From Atherinomorus stipes (lineage: Eukaryota > Chordata > Actinopteri > Atheriniformes > Atherinidae): DNA of 64,000 nt. Location: assembly GCA_023101725.1 (NCBI GenBank), contig JALJCO010007127.1:186001-250000 (forward strand), read 5' to 3'. Of the stretch, positions 24,055-36,512 are shown piece by piece. The first letter of the stretch is position 1. Each line of letters opens with the position of its first letter. The translations under genes and the position numbers were made by a program. The notes beneath the pieces are model-generated. The model was not told the DNA's origin, did no database searches, and saw nothing but the letters and a program-made list of their open reading frames with translations.

Positions 24055-24220
24055 CAGGGGTGGGCAACTCCGGTCCTTGAGCACCTCACCTGCCTCCAAT
24101 CAATGGGTAATTGTGCAGAGCTTGATAAAAGGCTGTTCACAGGTCACAAGCTGGATTCCACAGGAAATCTCCTCATACCTGCAGGATGCTGGCCCTCTAG
24201 ACTGGAGTTACCCACCCCTG
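24055..24220. mobile_element. Short hAT MITE
   Basis: It begins caggggtgggcaactccggt and ends, inverted, caggggtgggtaactccagt, a 20-bp terminal repeat with two mismatches, of a type widespread in fish as hAT-derived MITEs. It is 166 bp long. The flanking octamers (aaccagaa and cacttgaa) agree at 5 of 8 positions, so the duplication is decayed. It lies inside a 169-codon plus-strand open frame (23854-24363), which argues against that frame being a gene. Confidence 0.85.
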
Positions 24221-24403
24221 CACTTGAAGCACAGAAGGGGGAGCTGTGGGCGGAGTTACAGCAGGAGGGAAAAATACTGTACCTAGTGTGGAATGGAACA
24301 GAACCGTGTGCATGTGTACGTAAGTATGTAGATGTGTATGCACATGTGTGTGGGAATGTGTGAGAGTGTGTTAGTATGTTTTTCGCCGTTATTGTAACGT
24401 TAA

Positions 24404-24780
24404 AGGGAAAGTTAGTTTTTTTTTTTCAATCTGGACCTATTTTCTAGCATGAAATGCGTTCATTTACTCACCCAGACAGTTTCAGTGTAACTTGAATTCC
24501 TTCTGGAGATATTTAGATCCACTCGAGATCAGCGTATGTCCAATATAATCTAAGTGATGTGGGCAACCTTGCGCAGCCTCTAAATAAGGCATTATCTGCC
24601 ACAAACTCCTTCATTTCACCGATGTTTTGTTCCGAAACATTAGTCAGACCCCCCCCCCCCCCACCGAGCTCAAACCAGCATGGAGTGGCTCTTTTTGTAG
24701 TGATTCGTCCTTATTTTCAGACATTTTACTGCAGTGGCTTTGACGACATCACTATTATGCGCCACCATTGCAAGTAAATG
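24404..24780. mobile_element. One-armed relative of the 51-kb long inverted repeat
   Basis: It starts with ttaaagggaaag. Two blocks match both arms of 51122-51656: catttactcacc with the following gatatttag region, and taaggcattatctgc with actccttcatttca. Here only one arm is present. A C14 run (24649-24662) lies inside. There is no coding potential. TTAA at its left end suggests a TTAA-targeting DNA transposon family. Confidence 0.6.
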
Positions 24781-25404
24781 TCTGTAAATTGCTTTACAGT
24801 TATCTGGGTCAACTGTTCTTATCTTTGACATGAAGAGGAAATCCTATGTTTGGGACACTTTTCATGGCTGAAGGTCTGATACCATCCTGCCCACCAGATA
24901 TTTATAAGATAATGACTTGTAAGCTTTTATTTCTGCTCCTGTGAAGTGCGACTGCAGATTGATGAGGAAACTGTAAATGTCATGGGCAGCAACATCTCTG
25001 TATCAGACCTGAGCACGCAGTGATGCTTCTCTTTATTAAAAAAAAAAAAAAATAAATAAAAAACTGCCTTTCACTGTTCCCCAAGAGACCACTGAAAAGG
25101 CTTAGCCTCCTCACAGATAGCATTACACAATATTTTGATATTCAGTTGTTCTACGGTTTCAGACAGTTGTACAGTTGTGTGGTACTGAAGGTTACAGTTT
25201 TCTTGAAATGTGTAGCACTGCATATAGCACATTGACTCAGGAAAGATGTTTTATTCTATTTATCATATATTATCAGTGCATGCATAGATTGCCCAGGCTA
25301 AACTTGAAATGTTAAAAGTGACATTTATGGCAGTGGTGTCATGTTTGTTCAGGGAACATGTGCTGAAAAAATAAAATCAATTATCATTTAAATTTGTTGT
25401 TATG

Positions 25405-25507
25405 GTATTATTAACTACTCGTATCAGTACTTGGTATTAGCAAGTACTCAAATGCCAGTACTCCTACTTGTACTTGGTCTGCAAAAAGGTGGGGCATTCC
25501 TGACTGT
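25405..25507. mobile_element. hAT terminus relic
   Basis: The run actcgtatcagtacttggta, followed by ctcctacttgtacttggtct and a degraded ggtggggcattcct end, resembles the subterminal and terminal part of a common fish hAT family whose end reads GGTGCATCCCTA. Only one end is seen. Confidence 0.5.
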
Positions 25508-25613
25508 GTCCATATTTTTTTTGTGATTGTGTAGAATAGCATTATTTATTTTTGCATTTTTTGTGTCAAAGGATAAAGGTGTGACACAAATATAAGGGAT
25601 GTAGGAGGGTTAA

Positions 25614-26675
25614 GTGAGATTTTATGTGTAAAAGAAATCATATCCTCTTCCAGTTGTAAGATTTCTTGCATTGGGACTAAATGTAAAAAGAAAAAAAAAG
25701 AGCATCTGGTACATCAGATTGTCTTTATGTTGCTTCAGTTCATTGAGAGTTGGATGCATTTGTTTTTGCACAGCACTCTTGAGATTCTTTAACACTTTAA
25801 TCAGGTTGAAGTCTGGACATAAACTGGACCATTACAACACCGTGATTCTTTTCTTTTTCTTTTTTGTAATTACACTGTACAGTAGATTGGCTGATAGGTT
25901 TGAGATAACTACTTTGTTGGAAAAATAGTAACTGTTAAACAACTGCAAGGCAAGTTCAAATTTTCTCCTCACCAGCATCATGCTGAAAGTTGCTGATCCT
26001 TGTGATTATATGTTCAGTTTTCATCTCACGCCTGTAGAGTCTGAGATGTAACGTTTGTTTGTTTGTTTTTCACTTTTTCTTTGAGCATTGCTGGGACTTT
26101 GGAATGAACTATTAGTGTAATATACTGTATCTTTAGAATTAACTATTAACTGAATTCAGGTCATGGGTGAAGTAAATAATTCAGGGAAACTTGTTGCTGT
26201 AATATGATGCTGTTTTCTTCTTAAACTCTATTCATGCTCACTGCATCTGCGTCTGTCAGGTTGGTGACACCACCGGTGTCACTGCCGTACATCCTGTATA
26301 GATCCGCAGAGGCTCAATAAAAACTTCTTCAAGCCTGATGTGCAGCCGTGTTCAACAGAACACGGCAACTCTTTTTTTTACTCAAACGTGAGTGTGGAGA
26401 GGCGGGTGTCTGCAGGTTACTGCTGAGTGTATGGGCAAATGTCTCCAAGTATCTCCATATCACTCCGCCTCCTCTTCGCGAGAGCAGTTTCAGCAGATGA
26501 GGACCATAGAGACTCATTGACAACAGAAGCACATGGTGACAAGCGTGCCTTCTGGTCCCGCCCACCGAACCTCGGTCATTGTTGTCAGTGCTAACAGTAG
26601 TGCCAACTAGTAGTGCCTGCTATTCTGACAAGGCTGAGTTACAGCGAATGAACATTTCATACAGTACTGAGGTAC
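25614..26675. other. Non-coding sequence, no gene seen
   Basis: No gene. A short palindrome, gtgacaccaccggtgtcac, lies near 26265. Poly-T and GTTT tracts lie near 25850 and 26060. The stretch 26220-26600 is CpG-richer and may be an unrecognised mobile piece. Confidence 0.5.
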
Positions 26676-26679
26676 TTAA

Positions 26680-27340
26680 AGGTTGAATATGGAACATTTT
26701 TATTAAACTATATTTTTTCAAAAATAATACCTCCACAGGTCGTTTGGGGGTGTACAGAATGAAAGTACAACATTTCCCAGAAAAATTATATTTAGCCTAA
26801 AAATAATTATAGGATAAATTTTTTCGGGTTCGATAATGGCATTTTATTTACGTCTACAAGCCAATACACGCCGCCATTGCAGGTTGCCAAATACGATCTC
26901 TGTGTGGAAACAATATTTCGGTCATAGTCAGGCTTGTACATGGGAAAACCGTAGAGACGATGAGTGAAGCAGCTGCTTCATGAGCCCTGGAGATATTATC
27001 TGTTTCTGAGGAGGAGTGACCTGAGAAGAGCAAAACCTGGAGTAAATTTAGGTGAAGACTTCACTAAATGGACCCACATAAACGTTTTCCATGGAGTAAA
27101 ACACGGAAATGGCAACTTTCCTGCTGGATCGGTAAGCTAGCTTGTTTGCTAACATGGCTAACGTTAGCTGTCGGTTATAAACTCCTCTGCGTTACTTGCT
27201 GGACATGCTGCAGATTGTTGGTCACTTGCGTATCGGCAGTGAACCTGGCATCCCAGCGGCTGGAGTTGTTTTTCTGCCGTTGCAACTACAACCTAGACAC
27301 ACGTGATGTCGCTGTTCTGTCCGTATTCCATATTCAACCT
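26680..27340. mobile_element. TTAA-flanked DNA transposon, non-autonomous
   Basis: Both flanks are TTAA (26676-26679 and 27341-27344). The ends are aggttgaatatggaacattt and, inverted, aggttgaatatggaatacgg; the first 16 bases are identical. The 661-bp length, TTAA duplication and AGG termini match a Kolobok-like miniature family. The interior contains a gctaacatggctaacgttag block. The open frame 27068-27355 lies inside it and overruns its end, so it is not a gene. Confidence 0.85.
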
Positions 27341-27816
27341 TTAAAGTGTGACTAAAAAGGGACCAAAAGTCGCCGGGAATTTCATGCTACTGGCACTTTA
27401 ATCTTTGTTTGCCATTACTTAGTGGGTAAAACCGAAGCACACACTACATTATCTGTTGTTTCACAGTTTATTTGAAATCTATTTTGTTGGTTTATTTGCT
27501 GTCCAACAGATAAAGAACCGTACGTTCCCATAATTCAGAGGAATGGAGAAATAACCAAATAGTTTCCTATTAGACATTTATAAATAATCAATTCCTTATT
27601 AATTTGGTGTTAGTTTGGTGTACAAATGTATGCTAAATTACTTTTTTTATGTGACTGAAAGAATGTAATTGATTAGAGGAGGTGTCACAAAAAAGTAAAA
27701 GAAGAAAAAATAAAAGAAATAAAAGGAAGAAAATAACAATGTTACAATTCCTGACTCCCCAATTCCAACTTCAAGCTATGATTTAAAATTATGATTCAGA
27801 ATTAGATTAGTATGTT

Positions 27817-27848
27817 GATACAGGACAGGGGAAACACTGTCCTGTATC
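27817..27848. repeat. Perfect 12-bp hairpin
   Basis: gatacaggacag (27817-27828) pairs perfectly with ctgtcctgtatc (27837-27848) across an 8-nt loop. I see no promoter or precursor context. Confidence 0.85.
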
Positions 27849-27931
27849 TGTCTTTTAATTTTTATTTTAGATCAGCTCCTGCGCTCTTCTCCAGACTCCA
27901 GATCTGAGGTTGCTGTCCTGCGTGAAGTTGG

Positions 27932-28013
27932 CTCCCACCCCAAAACTCAGTGAAAATATTGTGGCACAAACTATTGATACTATTTTTTTTTACTGAGTTT
28001 TGCGTGGGGTGGA
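27932..28013. repeat. Imperfect stem-loop with 20-bp arms
   Basis: ctcccaccccaaaactcagt (27932-27951) faces actgagttttgcgtggggtg and following gag (27992-28013) with a small indel. The 40-bp T-rich loop and symmetric arms suggest a small foldback repeat. Confidence 0.6.
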
Positions 28014-29651
28014 GGGCAATTACGTAGGTCCACCACTTGGCATTGTACCAAAGAGCGTGTGCGTAATATCAGACCATCCTCAACAGCGTCTCCTTATCCA
28101 TGTCCGTACGACCCACAGGGAAACCTGCTGCATTGGTTTTATTTTATAATTATATTTATCTTATATTCTATTTTTTACTTGGCTCACATTATATCTCTGG
28201 AACTAGGATCTCTCCATGAGGTCGAATTTCATTTTGCGTTTACCACATGCTCTTCTGAACCTTCCATGGAAAAGCAACAGCGCACGCTAAATCCTCATTT
28301 AAATACTGCTGTTTGCGCCTGTTACAGATTGCGTGTGTAATCTTTGTAGATCACCCACATACGCTTAAAAACCAGCTCTCGCTATTTATCAGCGTGGCAA
28401 AGAAATTAGCGGTCTTTATTTGAATTCTTTGTAAATCAGGGCCAGAGTGTCACACAATAACGTACCACGTTAAACATACCGTATGTGCCATATGTTTCAT
28501 AAGCCTCAGCAGTTTATCCTTCAAATAAAAATGTAAATGATATTTGAAGCAGATGAGCCATGTTAAATGCTAAATCAACTAAAATCATATGACATCTATG
28601 AGGTAAATTCTACAAGAACAAAATTCAACACTTGACACTTTTTGAAAAAGCAACTCACGTCTAGATTGAGGATAAAACAATGCAAATGTTAACATGAGAT
28701 GTCACTATTTTAGAAAAACAAAAACAAGAAGAATATGTAGACCAAACTGTACAGTACAACATCTACCTTCTTTCCTGTACTCTTTCACACCTGTTATGTC
28801 CCTAGATAAGTTCTTATTGACATTTGCCTGGAGCAATTCTGAGGATGTTGACAGATCAGTATGGTGTGGTCTAGCTTGTATTGGGCCAGCAAAGGAATCA
28901 ATAGACACGTATTGATCATTACATAGCTGTATTGCTGCAGGCAGACTTTTTGTTCCACAGGTTACTGTTAAAACATTAGATGTGTTTTTTTTTTTCATGA
29001 TAACAATGACTGCACTTTTTCCATCATCTAAATCATTAACAGACATCAGTGTCTTCATTTGCTGTGAAAACACTGAAGCCCTTTATTATCACGAGTGTCA
29101 AAACTATAATTATTCATGTTTGGCAGAGAGCAAAAGCTTAATTGGGATGTCTGAAAGCCTGCTGTAATTTTAACAGGATTTGTTCCAAGAATCTATTGCA
29201 TGGCTTTCCACCAAACACATTTTTCTCATTAAACTGTTTAACGATGACGCCTAAAATTGTCTGTGTTTTACAATGTTAAGAAGATCCAAAACAGTGGCAC
29301 ACAACACTGACAGGGCTCACAGAATCAGTCAGAATCACTGAATGACAGCTTGGCCCTGAAGGAAATCCATCATATTGTACTGTAGCTACATACTGTACAA
29401 TATCTTTTTCACCTTCTGTTTTAAACATTTTCTTCACTTTATCTTCTCAGATCAGCCAAACATTTAACACAAATGGCTTAATCAGGTAAATGGAACAAAA
29501 TCACCTCAATTCAAGTTACTGCAAATATAAAAGGTACATTGACTCCAACACCAGTGCTGCATGAAAACCTGCATTAAACGCAAAAATTGCACTTCATAGG
29601 CTAGACAACTGTACCACACCTCTTCTCAATAGATAAAATGCAGACATATAA

Positions 29652-29662
29652 CCCCCCCCCCC

Positions 29663-29697
<35 letters not shown>
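29652..29697. repeat. C14 followed by (CA)16 microsatellite
   Basis: A pure C run (29652-29665) passes straight into CA repeats. The proline/threonine/histidine open frame beginning at 29638 is a translation of this. Confidence 0.97.
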
Positions 29698-29706
<9 letters not shown>

Positions 29707-30346
29707 AAAAATCATTATGACAGAGACTGCTCATCCCTCCGGCTGCATCATCGTCAAAGCTGGCCCAGATTCCATCAGATTATACAAATGACATCATCAA
29801 GTGTGTTTGTTTCTGTGCATGTGCATGCATGGCTGTGTTTTAGAAGTGTATCTATTGTGCTGAGCTGTGGAAGTGCTGGTGCATTTGTGCATTGCAAAGC
29901 TTAAGAAAATTGCTAATATTCTAAAGACAATACAACATTAACAGAAATTACATATGTGGTGGAGTGAAGCACTCAGTTCTAAACAAAATCAGAGTTTCAT
30001 CAGATATGCAAGAAGGCTTTACAGCACGTGAGTCTTGAAATGCATCTGTTGTTCTGTAGATCACTAACTCAGTAGTCATGGAAGCACACAGAATGGAGCA
30101 GGCACAAGAATAACCCCAATGTGAAGGCAAAACTGATGGGAGTGGAAGAACACAAAGAGACATACTGTACAGTATCATGACTTGGTTTGAGTTCAGCCAT
30201 GCTTTGGTGCTCCTTTTCAAAGTGGCTTTTTAACAACATTAAATCACATTACATGAAATCATTAAAAACATTTTACAAAATTGGTAGTAGAGATACATTG
30301 ATCTACTTATTTTTAATAATATAATATAATAATAATTTTGTGGTGT

Positions 30347-30381
<35 letters not shown>

Positions 30382-30711
30382 TGGAATACTGTGTCACTGG
30401 CATATCTATTGGTAACATATCTCTTTTTTCAAATCAAAAAGGCTTTTCCAAATGTACATGAAAGCTACTTTATTTTCAGTGCCAGTGACTAAAAGAATAT
30501 GCCTTAAAAAAAAAAAAAATTATGTCTAATTTAGCTCATATAGCCCATTTTCCTCCCTACAACGTCAAACCTAGCCATACTGTAGAGGCCATTGCAGCAC
30601 CATTTGAAATTAGTGTCATTTCAGGAGCTGTACTGTAATGCACCAGTCACTGTGGTTCTTGATGCTGGTTTGATTTAGGCAACAATACTATTTAATTTTT
30701 GGCAAGAGAAA

Positions 30712-30744
30712 CACTACTGCTACTACTACTACTACTACTACTAC
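30712..30744. repeat. (CTA)n microsatellite
   Basis: About 11 units of ACT/CTA with one G interruption. Confidence 0.95.
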
Positions 30745-31657
30745 ACCAGGTTTTTATAAAAGACAATGGATTCACTAAAAATAAACTATCTCTAAAACCT
30801 TACACATTGCAAATAAGAGTAGGCTAATTGTTCTTTTATATTTATCTGTTAACCAAGAGAAAACCCAATACAACTTTAATGACACATTGCAAAACAAAGA
30901 CAGCAAATATAACCTTCGTGCATTGCAGTCTGAAACAAGTACAAACAAAACTGCAGTAAGATAGAAGGGAGATGTAGCTCGCCTATGCACAGCAGAACTT
31001 GCATGCTTTTGTGTAGAAAGGCTGATTTATATATTAATTTCTTTTCATTTCGTTCCGTGTGTTTTTTTTTATCAATATGATGATCAAATGACATATCATT
31101 AGATAAATCACTCCATAAAGTGTATGATAATTTTGGCTGGTGGAAAGCGTGAGAAAATGTTTGCAAAGTAGTGTCATGAAGATCTTTTCTTATTTGCCTG
31201 AGAAAATGCCCTGGTTTGTCACAGCTCTCCAAAGCTATTGGCTAGTGATGACCCTGACTAAGCCATTTTCTGCTGCCTGTGCATTCGTTTCCCTCTCTGG
31301 CAGAACCGCCAAGGAGATTTGGGTGTCCTCACAGATGCCAGTATTTCATGCTTTCGACATGCCAGCTTTCACTGTCTGTCTCCTTGGCAGTGTGGAAAGC
31401 ATTTAGGGGAAGAAGAAGAAGAAAAAAAAACACCCTGCTTCCTCTTCTCCATAACTTGCTAATCATGCTACAAAGCCTTGCCTGCCGTCCATAATGCATT
31501 GGATACATCTCATTGCAAAAAAGGGACAAAGGGTATTAATTGATTTGCTTTCTGATCACAAATTAGTGAGTGAAAAGATGTCCTTCTGTATTTTCAGCTT
31601 TCTCCTCCTTTTGATGTGGTAAACATGAACATGAAGCATATTTTTTTTTTAAAAAGC

Positions 31658-31677
31658 GGGGGGGGGGGGGGGGGGGG
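31658..31677. repeat. G20 homopolymer
   Basis: Twenty consecutive G bases, then TGGGGG, preceded by T10 and A5. A guanine run this long can form G-quadruplex structures and is prone to length error in sequencing, so the exact count is uncertain. Confidence 0.9.
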
Positions 31678-34600
31678 TGGGGGCTAGGCTTTTAAAAGTA
31701 TAATACAGGCCATGTTGGTCTTATCCACAGTATAAAGTGCAAAGAAGTGAGTGTTTGAATGCGACCTGGGAACTAAGTGTAATGGTAATGCATGTTCAAG
31801 TACAGTGCTGATGGAACACAATGCAATGTGTCCCCAGATTGTCTCAACACTGTCAGACCTGTGAGTGGTTTGTTATATTTCATCTAAAACAACTGAGCAT
31901 TGAGCTTTGCACAAAATAAACCAGGCAAACCTCTGACATGAATGGATTTGCCTCCGCACTGACAGAGAGAGCAAGCTAGAGTACACCAGTGGTTAAATGA
32001 GACAAACATCCTTTCATTTGGGGGGCTGTCAAACCAAAAATGCTGGGAAAGAACTCCTCATGCAGCTGCTTCAAATACTGTAAAGCAATTGAAAAGATTA
32101 AATTTAGAATTGGGGATTAATTAGAGAAACTTAATGGTTTCTTTTTTTTTCCTTCTGTGGCAAATATATACATTTATATAGGTGCTTAAAAATGTTTTGT
32201 TTTTTTTCACCTGTATGCAAATTTGTAAGATGTTAATGCAGTTGTGAACTAAAAAGATGAAATAACATGTAATGCTAAATTAAACTTGTTTTGTTTGTAG
32301 ATAGCGTACCTGTTATTCTTTGAGAAACTTTTACTTTAGATCCTTGCTGCACTGCAGCAGTCATTAATCTAGAAGTACATTCGCATTTGAACCTCTGTGT
32401 GTGTGTGAGTGGGTGGGAACAGATGGAGTTTAGTGATACAGATAAGGGAGCATTGTGATATGCACAGAGAACACAACGCTGTCCATGGTGCTGAAGTCAT
32501 TTCTCCAAGCTGCTAGTTTGCTCTCAGTCAGGAACATTCATTCATCTTTCTCTCTCTCTCTCTCTCCACACACACATACCCTTGCATAGATTCAGCCAAA
32601 ATATATTTTGATCTCCCCACAAATCTGCAATCTCAAACCCAATCCGAAATCTCTTTTATTACGTATATCTAGATTATCTATACTAAAAATGGCATGTCCC
32701 TGAAAAGGCTCAATGAGAATGGTGACCTGAAAAAATGGCAACCAATAACAGGATGAGAAGTCAGCTAATTCCACAGCAGCCCCATCACCCAGCGTACAGG
32801 GCCAGGCTGATGCCTGACCTCCAGCTGTCTGTTCATTTTGTGCTCAATTAGCAAAGAACTCTCCATGTCACACATGTGCAAAGATCTCAGTGCTTGTGGT
32901 CTTTTTTCATTTAGTTTCCCTCACTCATTAAATCACAAATAAATCTAGACCAACTTTTTTCAGCATATAAGAACAGATAGAGAAAAGAAAAGATGCAAAA
33001 ATGAATGTGACTAATCATTTTCCTATCAGCCTATCTGCAGGTTGAGCATTTGGAACAAGCCTGTGTTCACTGTCACTCACTTGGCAGGACAATTTAAGCT
33101 CGTAGAGAGGATTTTCTGAAATGCCACAGTAGAGTTCTTTTTTAAAAAGAAAAAAACTCAACCTTAGTGTCGACGACTAACAAAACTGGAATAGCAAAAA
33201 ACAATGCAAAAAATAGGATTAAATTCCTGTTTTTCATTATATCACATTCCATTGTTTTATGTCTGCAAACAATGCAGATTTTCTGGATTAATCTTGAAAT
33301 ATTCGGCCCATTTTTTTTCCAAACAGAAATAGATGTGACCAATGTTTTTTTTTCTTCCTGTGGGTGTGAAATGACTAATACTGAGTAAATGTGAAAGACA
33401 CGTGTCGCAAAATTGTCACAACTTACTGTGGTCTATTTTGTAGCTTGAACCATTTTAAAGTCTGGTTTAGGTTGTAGTTATAAAATAACTGAAAGAAAAT
33501 GGATTCTTGCGAATGCAGAAAAATAAGTTTATTACCTCTGACTTTACTGTGTGGGAAAAAAAGAGAAAAAAAAAACATAAAAATGGAGTAGCAGTCCAGA
33601 TGATTGGTCCTAAATAGGGCTCAGTAGGCCTACTTCCATATTCATTCATGTTGGTTATTAGATTGAGAAGAGGTTTTTGCCTCTTTATCATTTATGTCCC
33701 TCCCTCCTCCTTCCATGCCTGCCACCTTGGCATCAGTCATGTTTTGGCTTTGTACCACAGTTTCAGGCCCTCCCTCTTTTGCTTCCACTCTGCACATTTT
33801 CTCTCCCTTGCAACCAGTGTGTTCCACATTGGCTGAACTTAACACCACACAAGGAATTGCATTTATTTTACACCATTTCCTTGACACATTTTATGGCCAA
33901 ACTGACACAAATGAAATAAAGCAATTACAGCAAACTTTTCATAGATAAACCCTTTTCAGATAAGATTACAGAAATAGCTTTTTTGTAATGCAACAAAAAT
34001 ACTGACCATATCTTTTCTTAGACAGTAACATGTTTACAAATGAATAATCTGTAAACAAGCCTGAAATCACACTGCTATCAAAGCTGACCCTCCTTATGAA
34101 TCATACCAGAATCCTTCAGCATCTCAAAACCCTGCTGCCATCAGTATCTCCAAGTAGATTACCATATTTGGTTCTCCTTTTACTTGTTTCTGTACAAAAA
34201 CAACCCTGAGCACTAACAACAAGCATTCACTCATTCACACACTGACACACACATACAGCCACCATCTGTCATGCTGTAGCCTCCCCAAGCTTGCTTTCCC
34301 TCGCCTTCCCACTGGGACACATGCTCACTAATGATTCCTTAACTTTGTTACCGCCTCATTATGGCAGTTAGTATGCACCATGGCTGGGTTTACCACTTTG
34401 TAATGGACTAGAAGTGTGGACTCATCTGCTTGACAGTTGTACTGATTCACTGCACCATGACGAGCAGACCAGTAAGACTGTGTGGTAGCAATGCTGACAT
34501 CCACCTGCTCTGGAGTTACTGCCCTCATTACGTCCATCTGCCTTGTCCCCTTCTACATCTGATTATAGGGCCATAACAGTTATGGTCGAACATTTAATGC

Positions 34601-34744
34601 AATATGATTTCATTCATATATCCTACACAACAGATTTTTCAGTTGAAAATGCTCAAATCAATACGTACTGACTGATACATTCTAGCTGCACACCACTTAT
34701 GGGAAAAATATCCAATGTTACAAAGTTTCTTGCTATGGAACAAA

Positions 34745-34766
34745 ATAAAAAAAAAAAAAAAAAAAA
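34745..34766. repeat. Poly-A tract (about 22 bp)
   Basis: Pure A tract without a recognisable retrotransposon body upstream. Confidence 0.85.
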
Positions 34767-36490
34767 CAGTGAGTTTTTAGGCTAAAAGAAGCAGAGATTT
34801 TGAGTCAAACTGGCTCCACAGTCAAACCCTCTCTGAGGATAAAGCAAGAGGAATAGCCCTATGTAATAATTATACAAGTCAGTTGGGCACTTTCTTTATA
34901 CAATTTCAGGAGCTTACTGGAAAACCTGTGAAAGCAGTTAGCAATGATTCCAGAAAAGAAAGACTCTCATATTGCCAGGAGGCTTTCTTTGACTTGAATC
35001 GTTTCAACTGTTGCAGCTGCTTTGCATGTTTTCAGCCTAGTGGGAAAACTCTCAGGAGGAGAGTCATTAAAAAAAGCAAGTATGGAGCTCAGTATGCTCG
35101 GCTGGAAAGACAACTACATTGATGAGATATAGAAGTATGGTGAAGTAGGACAGAAGGGGTTTGCCAGCACTGAAATTATGATGACCTTTAGGCCAAGAGA
35201 TGAACAGTTTGTCTTTGGAGCAGATAATCCCTGGAAAAGCTGGTCTTACAAAATGAACAATAGACCCCCCTTCACTCATACACACGGTCAACATTAGTGC
35301 TGCATATACAATTGTATTTATTTGTGTAATGGCTTTTTCCTAAATGAACTGCCTTAATGTTTGCAGGAGCTAGCTGTGGCACAAAGCAACCATTATCATC
35401 AACAAAGGTCTTGTCACAGCACATAGTGTAACATCTTAGCATTGAGAGAGGTATAAAGATTATGAATTATTTTTGTATATTCATAAATTTCATATAGCAT
35501 ATCTAGTTTCAAAAAAAGGGATCTGAAATTGAGGAAAACTGGGATGCAATATATGTCCATCAACAACGTCATGTGCGGTTATATGCCTCTATGCACAACA
35601 CATTAGCCATCTCCTCGTTCTCCTGCGCGTATTGCCTCCTCATTCATTGGCCCTTGTGCCTGATTTAGCCAGTGCCTTGGGCCAGCAGCAACTAGCGGTG
35701 GTATAGAGGGCCATGTAAATGTCACCATCTCAGAGGCTGTGCTTTGCAGAGCGTGAAATGAAATCTGGCACACTTTTAGGGCCATGCCTTCCCTCACATG
35801 GACACTCCACAGTTTAAGGGCCCTGTATAAAACTACAGCGCATGTTATGATTACATCGACACCCCCGCTTCCTTTCGTTATCAATTATTTAAGCATCAGA
35901 TGTGTTGCAGTGTTGTAGTCACATCCGTGTGGGAATAAATATTTTTCCAACATGATTGCTGCCATGTGATGTTAGCCTTGCTAATCCAATCTAATCCCAT
36001 TGTTCATGCAGCCTTATCAAGATTACTGTATGTAGTATTAATATACTTTACATGAACAAGGAGAGGTAGGCTTTGCATCATAACTAAATAATGAGGGACA
36101 GATCTAAGCTATAAATCAAACCACTCTGATGTTAATCACATTACTTAAATTCTAAATGTTGAAATGCTGATACTAACAGGAGGTGGTAGAGTTACGAGCA
36201 CTGTAAGCTGGCACAGAAAGGCGATGAGCAGTTCAACATTTCACTGCAGGAAAAGCTCCCTGTAGAGTGCCTTCTACTGGGAAGAATGTCAGTGTGCTTG
36301 AGGGGCTCTCTCTAAATTAAAATAACATGGAGGGGCTATCAGTCCACATTGATGCCGTTACAGTATGGATCCAAGACAACTGTATCAAACCTTCCTTGAT
36401 AGTCAGAATTGCCTCAGACTGTCTCTCACCCTTTTTTTCCCCAACAGTGAGATCAAAGCAGGAACATGAGCTGTGAATGTAAGGCTTGAG

Positions 36491-36512
36491 AAATAAATAA
36501 ATAAATAAATAA
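36491..36512. repeat. (AAAT)n microsatellite
   Basis: About five to six AAAT units. Confidence 0.9.

Larger units (their letters stand above)
22932..25609. mobile_element. Possible piggyBac-type element (TTAA, CCC termini), heavily invaded
   Basis: At 22928-22931 TTAA is followed by ccctcctactgtcc, and at 25610-25613 TTAA is preceded by gggatgtaggaggg. The two ends are inverted copies, and TTAA plus CCC termini is the piggyBac signature. Between them are tracts such as gtcaaatgactccc that recall fish piggyBac MITEs, plus other insertions (hAT MITE 24055-24220, relic 24404-24780, hAT fragment 25405-25507). No piggyBac transposase motif is visible. The ends could instead belong to two separate MITEs that have each lost the other end. 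Confidence 0.45.

Noticed and set aside
23645..24140. Histidine/threonine-rich minus-strand frames
   Set aside because: Translation of the (TG)31 repeat plus antisense of the frame above.
23854..24363. 169-codon plus-strand open frame
   Set aside because: About a third of it is the hAT MITE 24055-24220, there is no recognisable domain, and both strands are open across it; chance and repeat content explain it.
27068..27355. 95-codon frame (MDPHKRFPW...)
   Set aside because: It lies inside, and runs over the end of, the TTAA-flanked element 26680-27340, and it has no domain.
35603..35884. 93-codon minus-strand frame in complex sequence
   Set aside because: Looks less random than most, but I find no recognisable domain, start context or splice sites.
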